Assembly: GCA_938041595.1 (NCBI GenBank)
Contig: CALITN010000031.1
Location: 1-14,013 of the forward strand
Length of the DNA stretch: 14,013 nucleotides
DNA from: an uncultured Flavobacteriaceae bacterium
GTDB lineage: Bacteria > Bacteroidota > Bacteroidia > Flavobacteriales > Flavobacteriaceae
Direction of reading: 5' to 3'
Made by a program: the position numbers and the translations under genes
Shown: piece by piece, positions 7,256 to 13,382 of the stretch
Numbering within the stretch: the stretch's first letter is position 1
Layout of the letters: each line of letters begins with the position of its first letter
The notes under the pieces: generated by a model
Databases searched by the model: none
What the model was told of the DNA's origin: nothing
Seen by the model: only the letters and a program-made list of their open reading frames with translations

Positions 7256-8007
7256 CTGAAAAACCAAAGCTTGACCGAAAGTGCAGAGACCATAATCAGC
7301 AATGTAATTTTCACTACCCGCTCCCCTTTTTTGACCGACCAGCGGCTGGTTAGCCACGCCCCAAAGGAAGTGCCCAAAGCCATCCATAATCCCATTAGCC
7401 AATCTACTTTTCCATTCCACGCAAAAGTCCCAAGTGCAAATAGACTGTAAATAAATACAATGGTTACCTTGGTTGCATTGGTAGTGATTAAATCCAACCG
7501 ATTGATTTGTGTTAAAAATAACATGATGACAAAGCCAATTCCAGCATTGATAAACCCTCCGTAAATTCCAATCACAAAAAAACCCAATAGTGCCCCTACG
7601 AAGTGTTTCCCCTCCAGGCGTTCTTCTAGATTTCCCAATTTTTGCTTTGGACTAATGACAATTAGTGCTACTACAATCAGCATGACGACCGCAAGAATTT
7701 TGTTAAACAAAGCTCCTTCAATATCAATGGCTATCTGAGCCCCCAAAAGCGCTCCTAAGGATGCAGAAAGTCCCAAGAAAAAAGTGAATCGATTGGGGGT
7801 AAAGCCTTTGCTTCGATACCCCAAGCTACCAAAGAGCGATTGGATTACAATTGCAATTCGGTTGGTGCCATTGGCAACCGAAGGTGGTAAGCCCAAAAAA
7901 ATAAGAATGGGCAAAGTAATCAATGAGCCACCACCAGCCAATGTATTGATCACCCCTGCTAGGAAACCTATGCCAATCAGTAAAGCAATTTCCGCAATAT
8001 CTTGCAT
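7252..8007 (-). CDS. TauE/SafE-family membrane permease
   Basis: A 251-residue polytopic membrane protein built as two related halves. The first starts GFLAGVINTLAGGGSLITLP and the second contains IYGGFINAGIGFVIMLFL, the glycine-rich repeats typical of the family. Seven or eight helices are expected. Members export or import small anions such as sulfite, sulfoacetate or other organosulfur compounds, or are of unknown substrate; nothing nearby fixes the substrate. The ATG at 8007 is preceded by a TATCTTTA box, one mismatch from consensus. The gene converges on ribB and their stop codons interlock in CTAG at 7252-7255, leaving no room for a terminator between them. Confidence 0.88.
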   Translation of the reverse strand: MQDIAEIALLIGIGFLAGVINTLAGGGSLITLPILIFLGLPPSVANGTNRIAIVIQSLFGSLGYRSKGFTPNRFTFFLGLSASLGALLGAQIAIDIEGALFNKILAVVMLIVVALIVISPKQKLGNLEERLEGKHFVGALLGFFVIGIYGGFINAGIGFVIMLFLTQINRLDLITTNATKVTIVFIYSLFALGTFAWNGKVDWLMGLWMALGTSFGAWLTSRWSVKKGERVVKITLLIMVSALSVKLWFFS

Positions 8008-8011
8008 GGGT

Positions 8012-8019
8012 TAAAGATA
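8012..8019 (-). promoter_or_regulatory. Probable -7 box of the tauE-like gene
   Basis: Read on the minus strand this is TATCTTTA, seven of eight positions of TAnnTTTG, ending four bases before the ATG at 8007. A short or absent 5' leader would follow. No -33 box is convincing. Confidence 0.35.
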
Positions 8020-8088
8020 GTAAGTTCAACCCCCCTATTCCTGTGAATAGAAAGCAAAGTTTGTTTTTTAAATCCAGAAAAAGCAACG

Positions 8089-8096
8089 TATATTTG
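8089..8096 (+). promoter_or_regulatory. -7 promoter box of tRNA-Ser
   Basis: TATATTTG is an exact TAnnTTTG box whose last base is 11 nt upstream of the first tRNA nucleotide, the right distance for a transcript starting just before the tRNA. A TTTG at 8060-8063 is 25 nt upstream, slightly beyond the usual -33 spacing. Confidence 0.65.
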
Positions 8097-8106
8097 CCAC
8101 CGCAAA

Positions 8107-8191
8107 GGAGAAATGGCAGAGTGGTCGAATGCGGCAGTCTTGAAAACTGTTGAGGGTCACACCTCCGGGGGTTCGAATCCCTCTTTCTCCG
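8107..8191 (+). tRNA. tRNA-Ser (anticodon TGA)
   Basis: An 85-nt gene with acceptor arms GGAGAAA (8107-8113) and TTTCTCC (8184-8190), discriminator G at 8191, a D-arm with GTGGTCGAATGC, and the anticodon loop CTTGAAA with TGA at 8141-8143 (reads UCA, and UCN by wobble). It has the long variable arm typical of serine tRNAs and the T-loop TTCGAAT. The CCA end is not encoded. It stands alone, with its own promoter and terminator. Confidence 0.97.
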
Positions 8192-8197
8192 CGCTCT

Positions 8198-8229
8198 AAA
8201 CCCGTAAGCTTACGTTTACGGGTTTTTTT
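8198..8229 (+). terminator. Intrinsic terminator of tRNA-Ser
   Basis: The stem AAACCCGTAA (8198-8207) pairs with TTACGGGTTT (8216-8225) around an 8-nt loop, and a run of seven T begins at 8223. Inside it, CGTAAGCTTACG is itself a perfect palindrome, so an alternative smaller fold exists. It starts seven bases after the tRNA end. Confidence 0.88.
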
Positions 8230-8348
8230 ATTCTCGGCTGCCAAAGCATTGATAAAACTCTCCAGTCCTCGTGTTTGTTCCGTAATCAATACCGTAACTG
8301 AATATTTTTTGACGCGACCCCAAAAGCCCAAGCATTTTTCTTATCTCA

Positions 8349-8360
8349 TTTTTTTTTTTT
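8349..8360 (+). repeat. Twelve-T homopolymer
   Basis: A run of 12 T is followed by AAA, about 28 nt upstream of the 55-aa membrane protein gene. Runs this long are prone to slippage and to sequencing length error. No hairpin precedes it, so it is not an obvious terminator. Confidence 0.6.
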
Positions 8361-8388
8361 AAATTACTGTGTTTAAATCAATTGGATT

Positions 8389-8556
8389 ATGAATGATATT
8401 GTTGTTGTTGTTATCGGAGCCGTGGTACTCGTAGGTGGAGTCATTCTCTATGCCGTTATTAGTACTACCACAGGAGTCGAAGAGGATCTGAATAATAATT
8501 ATATCCCTGATTGGATGGAACGACTCATTGGACGTGACCCTTCAAAGAAAAAATAG
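8389..8556 (+). CDS. 55-residue single-pass membrane protein, unknown
   Basis: ATG 8389 to TAG 8554-8556 encodes 55 residues. One strongly hydrophobic segment (about residues 4-25, VVVVIGAVVLVGGVILYAVI) starts almost at the N terminus. It is followed by an acidic linker (EEDLNNN) and a C-terminal PDWMERLIGRDPSKKK with a basic end. The clear helix, the amphipathic tail and normal-looking codon use support a real gene despite its size. It probably sits in the inner membrane with the tail on one face; with no cleavage site visible it looks like a signal anchor. I do not recognise a family. No consensus promoter is evident, and it is neither overlapped by nor coupled to a neighbour. Confidence 0.6.
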   Translation: MNDIVVVVIGAVVLVGGVILYAVISTTTGVEEDLNNNYIPDWMERLIGRDPSKKK

Positions 8557-8811
8557 GTTTATTTTTCTTACAGTCTACTTCACTAAAAATACTCATATCA
8601 CCCTTGTGAAAAAAGGGTCGATTTAATGAGGATTCGAATTATTGACTCCTTCCAAATAACCTCTCTTTGTTGATTATATCAATTTCTTAAGCCTTAGAAG
8701 ATCTAAAATCCTTGACGGAAATACGTTAGGATTATTTCAGAACCTATTTTAATTTCTATTAAGGGGGATTAAAACTTGGAATGACCATCCATCAAGTATC
8801 GTAATAACTTC

Positions 8812-8847
8812 ATTTTTTGTGGTATGGGCGACCGTACTACAAAAAAT
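8812..8847 (+). ncRNA. 16-bp hairpin capped by a GCGA tetraloop, possible structured RNA
   Basis: The left arm (8812-8827, ATTTTTTGTGGTATGG) pairs completely with the right arm (8832-8847, CCGTACTACAAAAAAT) around GCGA, a GNRA-type loop. The two non-Watson-Crick pairs (8821/8838 and 8825/8834) are G-U wobbles in plus-strand RNA but would be A-C mismatches in minus-strand RNA, which points to a plus-strand transcript. It is not an intrinsic terminator, because the 3' arm is A-rich with no T-run after it. Function unknown. Confidence 0.4.
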
Positions 8848-8884
8848 TGGAGTGTTCCATTTGAAAGCTTGTTAATTTGAACCG

Positions 8885-8904
8885 TTTGAAATTTCAATTT
8901 CAAA
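8885..8904. repeat. Short inverted repeat
   Basis: TTTGAAATT (8885-8893) and AATTTCAAA (8896-8904) are exact inverted copies separated by TC, within a patch containing three TTTGAA words. It is AT-rich and of unknown meaning; a protein-binding dyad is possible. Confidence 0.3.
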
Positions 8905-8985
8905 ATAAATACAACTCCCTATTATCGTTTTCGCAAAAAGAACAAAAGCTTGTTGAAAACCAAAGTATACAGCAGATCCTAGCTG

Positions 8986-8993
8986 TAAATTTG
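8986..8993 (+). promoter_or_regulatory. -7 promoter box of the ankyrin gene
   Basis: TAAATTTG is an exact TAnnTTTG match, 34 nt before the ATG at 9028. It overlaps the right arm of a small dyad ACAGC/GCTGT (8969-8973 and 8982-8986) that could act as an operator. The -33 region is not clear. Confidence 0.55.
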
Positions 8994-9027
8994 CTAAAAA
9001 ATAACAAATCATAAACCTGCAACTGTT

Positions 9028-9378
9028 ATGAAAACAACACTCTCTATTTTGTTTATTTGCTTTAGCCTAAACACAGTATCCGCCACTTTTTCCAAAGAGA
9101 CTAGTATTGAAATTTTTGTTACCGCCATCAAAGAAGATAATTTCAATTACATCACTTCTGTTTTACGAAGCAAGCAATTGAATGTCAATCAAGCCTACAA
9201 CGGAAAAAGTCTTTTATTTTACGCAATTGATTTTGACAATGCGGAAATGGTTAATCTTTTGGTACGTTACGGAGCACGACTGGATCTTACTAATGAAGCT
9301 GGAGAAACACCCCTAGAATATGCCAAAAGCCAAAATAAGATTTTAGCTCTGGCGGAACTAATTGTGATCATGGCTTAA
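9028..9378 (+). CDS. Secreted ankyrin-repeat protein
   Basis: A 116-residue protein with a signal peptide (about 1-19, hydrophobic LSILFICFSL, cleavage probably after VSA) and therefore periplasmic or exported. After a degenerate helical pair (about 27-57) there is one clear ankyrin repeat (about 58-89), containing NGKSLLFYAIDFDNAEMVNL and LLVRYGARLDL, and a partial second (about 90-112, EAGETPLEYAKSQN). Ankyrin repeats bind proteins; small exported versions are common in Flavobacteriia, but the partner here is unknown. It has its own promoter box and is followed by a terminator-like hairpin, so it is probably monocistronic. Confidence 0.8.
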   Translation: MKTTLSILFICFSLNTVSATFSKETSIEIFVTAIKEDNFNYITSVLRSKQLNVNQAYNGKSLLFYAIDFDNAEMVNLLVRYGARLDLTNEAGETPLEYAKSQNKILALAELIVIMA

Positions 9379-9400
9379 AGGTCTTGGTGGTAGGAAATAC

Positions 9401-9430
9401 ACGGATGGCTTAACCACCCGTTTTATATTT
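9401..9430 (+). terminator. Probable terminator after the ankyrin gene
   Basis: ACGGATGG (9401-9408) and CCACCCGT (9414-9421) form an eight-bp stem with one A-C mismatch around CTTAA, followed by TTTTATATTT. It is weaker than the other terminators in the window. It lies directly before the promoter of the next gene. Confidence 0.5.
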
Positions 9431-9432
9431 CG

Positions 9433-9440
9433 TATATTTT
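9433..9440 (+). promoter_or_regulatory. Probable -7 box of the Dabb gene
   Basis: TATATTTT matches seven of eight positions of TAnnTTTG and lies 16 nt before the ATG at 9457. A second near-match, TATATTTC at 9424-9431, overlaps the terminator tail. Confidence 0.35.
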
Positions 9441-9456
9441 ATATCAAAACACAAAT

Positions 9457-9852
9457 ATGCGAATACTAATCATCGTCTTTCTAGTGGCTTTCGGCTTTCA
9501 GCTCCAGGCACAAAAAACACAGATCGAAGCACCATTGATGCACTCGGTTTACTTTTGGTTGAAAAACCCCAATAGCAAAAGTGATCAGCAGGCTTTTGAA
9601 GCAGCCATTCAAAAATTAATCGAGACCAATCCACAAGGGATCAGTACCTACTTGGGCAAACCTGCCTCCACCGAAATACGCGAGGTGGTGGACAATAGCT
9701 ACAGCTACGCCTACTTTATGACTTTTGCCAGCCCCGAATCAGAAGCGGCCTACCAAACGGATCCAACCCATCTACGATTCATAGAAGAAGCAGAGCATTT
9801 ATGGGATAAAGTCATTGTCTATGATGCAGTGCCTATCTCCTCCAAAAACTAA
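9457..9852 (+). CDS. Secreted Dabb (stress-responsive alpha/beta-barrel) family protein
   Basis: A 131-residue protein with a signal peptide (about 1-18, ILIIVFLVAFGFQLQA, cleavage before QKTQ). The rest is one Dabb domain (about 27-125): the MHSVYFWLK first strand, the YLGKPASTEIREVVDNSYSY middle and the YQTDPTHLRFIEEAEHLW helix with the conserved HLRF are all recognisable. Dabb proteins form ferredoxin-like dimeric barrels; some are plant stress proteins or small enzymes, and bacterial exported members have no settled function. Its stop codon overlaps that of the convergent reductase gene in CTAA at 9849-9852. Confidence 0.85.
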   Translation: MRILIIVFLVAFGFQLQAQKTQIEAPLMHSVYFWLKNPNSKSDQQAFEAAIQKLIETNPQGISTYLGKPASTEIREVVDNSYSYAYFMTFASPESEAAYQTDPTHLRFIEEAEHLWDKVIVYDAVPISSKN

Positions 9853-10859
9853 AACCCTTGAATTCCTTGAACGGTGGTGTACTTTAGTGTAAATCGTTTG
9901 TCGGGATTGATGATTTTATAAGCGGATTGAACAGCTAGTGTTGCTTCGTGGAAACCACAAAGAATCAACTTTAGTTTCCCTGGGTAAGTGTTTACATCCC
10001 CTACCGCGAAGATTCCTGGTAGGTTTGTTTGATAATCGAGCGTGTTGTCAACAACCAAGGCATTTTTTTCAATGGTTAATCCCCAATTGGCGATTGGTCC
10101 CAATTTGGGTGACAATCCAAAAAGCGGCAACCAACAATCAACCAGAACTTTTTGATCCGGCTGGTCTTTTTGTTGAATGGTAACACTTTCAAGTGTATTT
10201 TTACCTTCCAGAGCGATTACCTCTCCATGGGTTATCACATTCATTCGTCCAGCTTCTTGCAGCATAAAGGCCTTATCAACAGAATCCTTATGAGCTCGAA
10301 AACGATCGCTTCTGTGCACAAGGGTGACGGAGGTGTTTTCTTTTTCTGCAAAATAGATCGCCCAATCCAGAGCAGAGTCTCCCCCACCTGAAATAAGAAG
10401 ATTTTTTCCAAGGAAATCCTCGGGTTGCTTTACCATATAATTCACCCCTTTATTTTCAAAATCCGAAAGATTCTCTAGTTGGGGTTTTCGAGGTTCAAAA
10501 CTTCCCAAACCGCCAGCGATAATAACCACAGACGCTAAATGTTCCACCCCCAGTTGAGTGGTAACTAGGAATTGTCCATTGGGTTGCTTATCAATCGTCT
10601 CTGCACGATCACCCAAAGTAAAACCAGGTTTAAAGGGAGCCGCTTGTTCCATAAGATTTTCGACCAATTCGCCTGCCAAAATAGATGGATATCCGGGTAT
10701 ATCGTAAATCGGTTTTTTGGGATAAATTTCAAAAAGTTGGCCACCGGCTTCAGGTAGCGCGTCAATCAAATGACATCTCAACTTCATTAATCCGGCTTCA
10801 AAAACTGTAAACAGGCCTACGGGACCTGCTCCAATAATGAGAATATCTGTCTTAATCAT
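9849..10859 (-). CDS. Thioredoxin-reductase-like ferredoxin/flavodoxin-NADP(+) reductase
   Basis: A 336-residue flavoprotein. The FAD-binding Rossmann motif is GAGPVG at 10-15, the NADP-binding motif GGGDSA at 158-163, and the late FAD motif GIFAVGDVN at 282-290. Length and motif order fit the YumC-type (thioredoxin-reductase-like) ferredoxin reductases. The redox-active CxxC that a true thioredoxin reductase carries just before the NADP motif is absent, so it should not reduce thioredoxin directly. It is expected to move electrons between NADPH and ferredoxin or flavodoxin in the cytoplasm. It follows hisS after 122 nt, with its own exact promoter box, so it is likely transcribed separately as well. 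Confidence 0.9.
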   Translation of the reverse strand: MIKTDILIIGAGPVGLFTVFEAGLMKLRCHLIDALPEAGGQLFEIYPKKPIYDIPGYPSILAGELVENLMEQAAPFKPGFTLGDRAETIDKQPNGQFLVTTQLGVEHLASVVIIAGGLGSFEPRKPQLENLSDFENKGVNYMVKQPEDFLGKNLLISGGGDSALDWAIYFAEKENTSVTLVHRSDRFRAHKDSVDKAFMLQEAGRMNVITHGEVIALEGKNTLESVTIQQKDQPDQKVLVDCWLPLFGLSPKLGPIANWGLTIEKNALVVDNTLDYQTNLPGIFAVGDVNTYPGKLKLILCGFHEATLAVQSAYKIINPDKRFTLKYTTVQGIQGF

Positions 10860-10865
10860 CAGCTA

Positions 10866-10873
10866 CAAAATTA
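10866..10873 (-). promoter_or_regulatory. -7 promoter box of the ferredoxin-NADP reductase gene
   Basis: On the minus strand this reads TAATTTTG, an exact TAnnTTTG match. Only six bases separate it from the ATG at 10859, so transcription would begin at or very near the start codon (leaderless or nearly so). Confidence 0.5.
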
Positions 10874-10981
10874 GGAAAGATTTTCACCTCTAGCACTTTT
10901 TTTAGCATTGGAAATAGAGTCGCCAATAACTTATCGAACAATTAAGGCTCGAGATAAGCTCTTTTATTAGGATTGTAATAC

Positions 10982-12358
10982 TTATTGTAGAAGTGCTTTT
11001 TGAATAACTGAAAAAGCGCTGTCCATGGAATGACGGCTTTCTTCCCCAGTTGTCATATTTTTAAGGATAAACGCTCGCTGCTCAAATTCTTGACTGGCAC
11101 AGATCACTACCCACGGAATTTGTTTCTGATTGGCATAGCTCAATTGCTTTTTAAATTTCGCTGTAGTGGGGTAAAATTCAGCAGCGATTCCCGCTTTTCT
11201 CAGTTGATGAAGAAGCTGTAAACTCCATGGATTAGCACCCGTCTCAAATTGGGATATCAATAGCTGCGTTTGTGAATGAACAGTATCGGGATAAAGGTCA
11301 AGTTCTTCTAAAACCAAGCCAATACGATCAAATCCAAAGGAAATACCGATTCCGCTTTTATCCTTTAAACCAAAACTACTGGTCAAGTCATCGTAGCGTC
11401 CCCCACCTCCTATAGAACCCATTTTGACTTCTTCCGGCGCAGCAACCTCAACAATAAGCCCTGTATAATAATCCAAGCCTCGAGCAAGGGTCACGTTCAA
11501 ATCCACAGCAGCGGCCAAAGGATTGGCTTTCAATTGGGTAAGAATGAACTGAATTTCAGCAATTCCTTCCTGTCCTACTTCGCTGGCTTCTAAAAGGGAT
11601 GCTAAGGTGTTAAGTTTTTCATCAGCAGTTCCTTCCAATTCAAAAAGAGGGGCTAATCTGGCAAGCGCTGCGAGGTCAAATCCTTTGTCTAACAATTCTT
11701 TTTCAACCCCTTCTCTTCCAATCTTATCCAGTTTATCCAAACTTACCGTAAATGGCACCAAACGATTGGAGGCATCGAGTAACTCCGCAATGCCAGCTAG
11801 TATTTTTCTATTGTTTATTTTGAGTGTAACACCCGTAAGTCCTAGTTTGGTAAAAACAGTGTCATACAGCTGAAGCATTTCTACTTCTTGGTAAAGAGAC
11901 TTCTCCCCTACGATGTCCGCATCGCACTGTGTGAATTCTTGAAAACGACCGTGTTGTGGACGATCGGCTCGCCATACGTTCTGAATCTGATAACGTCGGA
12001 ATGGAAATACTAATTCATTTTGATGCTGAGCCACAAAGCGAGCAAATGGAACCGTCAGGTCATATCGAAGGGCTTTTTCACTGAGCGAATTGGAAAATTG
12101 CTTCAGGTCGTTTTTTTCAAGAGCAGCCAAATCAGCCTTTTTTACTTTTTCGCCCGAATTAAGAATTTTAAAAATCAGACGATCTCCCTCCTCGCCATAC
12201 TTCCCCATCAGCGTTTCTCGCTTTTCAAAAGAAGGCGTTTCAATAGGCTGAAAACCAAAACATTGAAAACAGTCTGTCAGGATTGATTTCAGATAACTTC
12301 GTTGGGCTACTTGTTGGGGTGTAAAATCACGAGTCCCCTTTGGAATGGATGGTTTCAA
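10982..12358 (-). CDS. hisS: Histidyl-tRNA synthetase
   Basis: A 458-residue class II aminoacyl-tRNA synthetase that charges tRNA-His in the cytoplasm. It shows the N-terminal KGTRDF signature, motif 2 with RRYQIQNVWRADRPQHGRFQ and FTQCDADI (about 121-149), the histidine-binding LARGLDYYTG (291-300), the glycine-rich GSIGGGGRYDDL and motif 3 GIGISFGFDRI (336-346). A C-terminal anticodon-binding domain starts at about 365. It starts at TTG 12358: no ATG lies between it and the in-frame stop 24 nt upstream, and MKPSIPKGTRDF is the expected N terminus. The stop upstream is the stop of the preceding gene, so both are in the same frame. It is probably co-transcribed with that gene. Confidence 0.96.
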   Translation of the reverse strand: MKPSIPKGTRDFTPQQVAQRSYLKSILTDCFQCFGFQPIETPSFEKRETLMGKYGEEGDRLIFKILNSGEKVKKADLAALEKNDLKQFSNSLSEKALRYDLTVPFARFVAQHQNELVFPFRRYQIQNVWRADRPQHGRFQEFTQCDADIVGEKSLYQEVEMLQLYDTVFTKLGLTGVTLKINNRKILAGIAELLDASNRLVPFTVSLDKLDKIGREGVEKELLDKGFDLAALARLAPLFELEGTADEKLNTLASLLEASEVGQEGIAEIQFILTQLKANPLAAAVDLNVTLARGLDYYTGLIVEVAAPEEVKMGSIGGGGRYDDLTSSFGLKDKSGIGISFGFDRIGLVLEELDLYPDTVHSQTQLLISQFETGANPWSLQLLHQLRKAGIAAEFYPTTAKFKKQLSYANQKQIPWVVICASQEFEQRAFILKNMTTGEESRHSMDSAFSVIQKALLQ

Positions 12359-12382
12359 CGGCGAAAGCTTTAGACAAATATC

Positions 12383-12865
12383 CTACTTTTTTGTCGTTTT
12401 GAAAAAGGAATCTAATTGACGATAACGCTGTCCGTCAGAAAGCGTACAGCCCTGCTGTATTAAATGGAAAATTTCTTGTTCTCGATCGGCTCCAAAGGCC
12501 TTTTTTGAAATCATCAGTTCAATGACTTCTTCTTGGAGATGCTGTAGGGCCCACTCCCAACCTTCAGAAGAACTTAGGTCTACATCGGCACGACGACACC
12601 GAAGCACTCGCAGTTGCATAGTCTCCGTTCCTATTCCAAACAAAAAAACTTGTGAAGCAGCCGTGTTCTCCAAATACGCCGTCTTTTTTAAGGTCTTTTC
12701 CCAAATAAGGTCACTAAACAGGTCTAATTCTTCTTCCACCAGAGAAGGCTGTTCCCGTTTCATTTCCTCCCACTGGGGTTGGTCAATGGATTGGGTTGCC
12801 AGAAACTGTGCAAATTCTTCATGCAAAGCTTCGAACTGTTCTTTGGTCAAACGGCTGTATTTCAC
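12383..12865 (-). CDS. Conserved flavobacterial protein of unknown function (DUF6495-like)
   Basis: A 160-residue soluble protein with no signal peptide or membrane segment. It begins MKYSRLTKEQFEALHEEFAQ, is helix-rich and acidic in its first half (EEELDLFSDLIWE), has a strand-like VFLFGIG section, and ends with helices and a short basic tail. I recall this as the family named DUF6495, found next to hisS in Flavobacteriia; the name is from memory and no function is known. Translation starts at GTG 12865, which gives the family-like MKY start. It lies only eight bases beyond the T-run of the rplI terminator and 24 nt before hisS in the same frame. Confidence 0.75.
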   Translation of the reverse strand: MKYSRLTKEQFEALHEEFAQFLATQSIDQPQWEEMKREQPSLVEEELDLFSDLIWEKTLKKTAYLENTAASQVFLFGIGTETMQLRVLRCRRADVDLSSSEGWEWALQHLQEEVIELMISKKAFGADREQEIFHLIQQGCTLSDGQRYRQLDSFFKTTKK

Positions 12866-12873
12866 AAGAGCGT

Positions 12874-12901
12874 AAAAAAAATCCCCACTTTGTGGGGATT
12901 G
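12874..12901 (-). terminator. Strong intrinsic terminator of the rpsF-rpsR-rplI operon
   Basis: On the minus strand AATCCCCAC pairs with GTGGGGATT around AAA, and the hairpin runs into eight T. The hairpin spans 12880-12900 and the A-run on the plus strand begins at 12874. It lies about 20 nt after the rplI stop and ends eight bases before the GTG of the next gene. Confidence 0.9.
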
Positions 12902-12919
12902 ATTGTAAAAGGTATTGGT

Positions 12920-13372
12920 TTAGGATTTTTCCGCTACAATTTCAAAAGGAAGTTGAATGGAAACCTCACGATGCAAACGGATGCTTGCTTCGTATTTCCC
13001 TAGACGCTTAATGATTCGTCCAGGCAAGGCGACGCGATTTTTGTCGAGTTCGTGACCTTTGGCTTCAAGGGCGGCAACCAAATCATTGGCTGTAACTGAT
13101 CCGAAGAGTTTGTCTCCAGAGCCTACTTTGGAAGCAATTTTGATTTCCAAAGACGTCAGTTTTTTTCCAAAAGCTGTAGCATCGTCAATAATCTTTTTTT
13201 CCTTGAAAGCACGTTGTTTCAAGTTTTCAGCCAAAACTTTTTTGGCGGAAGTCGTTGCTAATACCGCTTTTCCTTCTGGAATCAAAAAGTTGCGTCCGTA
13301 TCCGTTCTTTACATTTACTACATCGTCTTTAAACCCTAGGTTTTCAACGTCTTGTTTGAGTATAAGTTCCAT
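12920..13372 (-). CDS. rplI: 50S ribosomal protein L9
   Basis: A 150-residue protein, the normal L9 length. The N-terminal rRNA-binding domain (about 1-50) reads MELILKQDVENLGFKDDVVN and continues with NGYGRNFLIPEGKA. A long charged linker helix (KVLAENLKQRAFKEKK) leads to the C-terminal domain (about 75-150). The ATG at 13372 is chosen: the longer frame from 13405 would run back into rpsR and add residues with no family match. It follows rpsR after 10 nt and ends the operon. Confidence 0.97.
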   Translation of the reverse strand: MELILKQDVENLGFKDDVVNVKNGYGRNFLIPEGKAVLATTSAKKVLAENLKQRAFKEKKIIDDATAFGKKLTSLEIKIASKVGSGDKLFGSVTANDLVAALEAKGHELDKNRVALPGRIIKRLGKYEASIRLHREVSIQLPFEIVAEKS

Positions 13373-13382
13373 AGGATTCAGA

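Larger units (their letters stand above)
8557..9027. other. Gene-free AT-rich stretch of about 470 nt
   Basis: No frame longer than about 15 codons with an ATG is convincing on either strand. The stretch contains a small hairpin at 8600-8618 (ACCCTT and AAGGGT, no T-run) and a bulged hairpin at 8707-8733 (AATCC..GGATT outside, TGACG..CGTTA inside). It also holds the long GCGA-capped hairpin at 8812-8847, an inverted repeat at 8885-8904 and a 10-nt direct repeat AAAGCTTGTT (8864-8873 and 8945-8954). The right end carries the ankyrin gene promoter. It may hold a non-coding RNA or the long leader of the ankyrin gene, or be decayed DNA. Confidence 0.6.

Noticed and set aside
8068..8331. An 87-codon minus-strand frame across the tRNA (containing RGIRTPGGVTLNSFQDC)
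   Set aside because: It is the reverse complement of tRNA-Ser translated, a well-known spurious product, and it also runs through the terminator. The plus-strand 70-codon frame over the same region is rejected for the same reason.
8600..8618. Hairpin ACCCTT/AAGGGT after the 55-aa gene as its terminator
   Set aside because: Only six pairs with a 7-nt loop and no following T-run on either strand; kept only as part of the gene-free stretch.
9849..10859. Thioredoxin reductase as the identity of the flavoprotein
   Set aside because: There is no CxxC redox pair before the NADP motif; the ferredoxin/flavodoxin-NADP reductase subgroup fits better, so it is not a direct partner of the thioredoxin in operon 2.
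10928..10960. Possible hisS terminator: AACTTATC paired with GATAAGCT in the hisS-reductase spacer
   Set aside because: The stem is eight pairs including a wobble with a 17-nt loop and no T-run after it on the minus strand, so it is not a credible intrinsic terminator.
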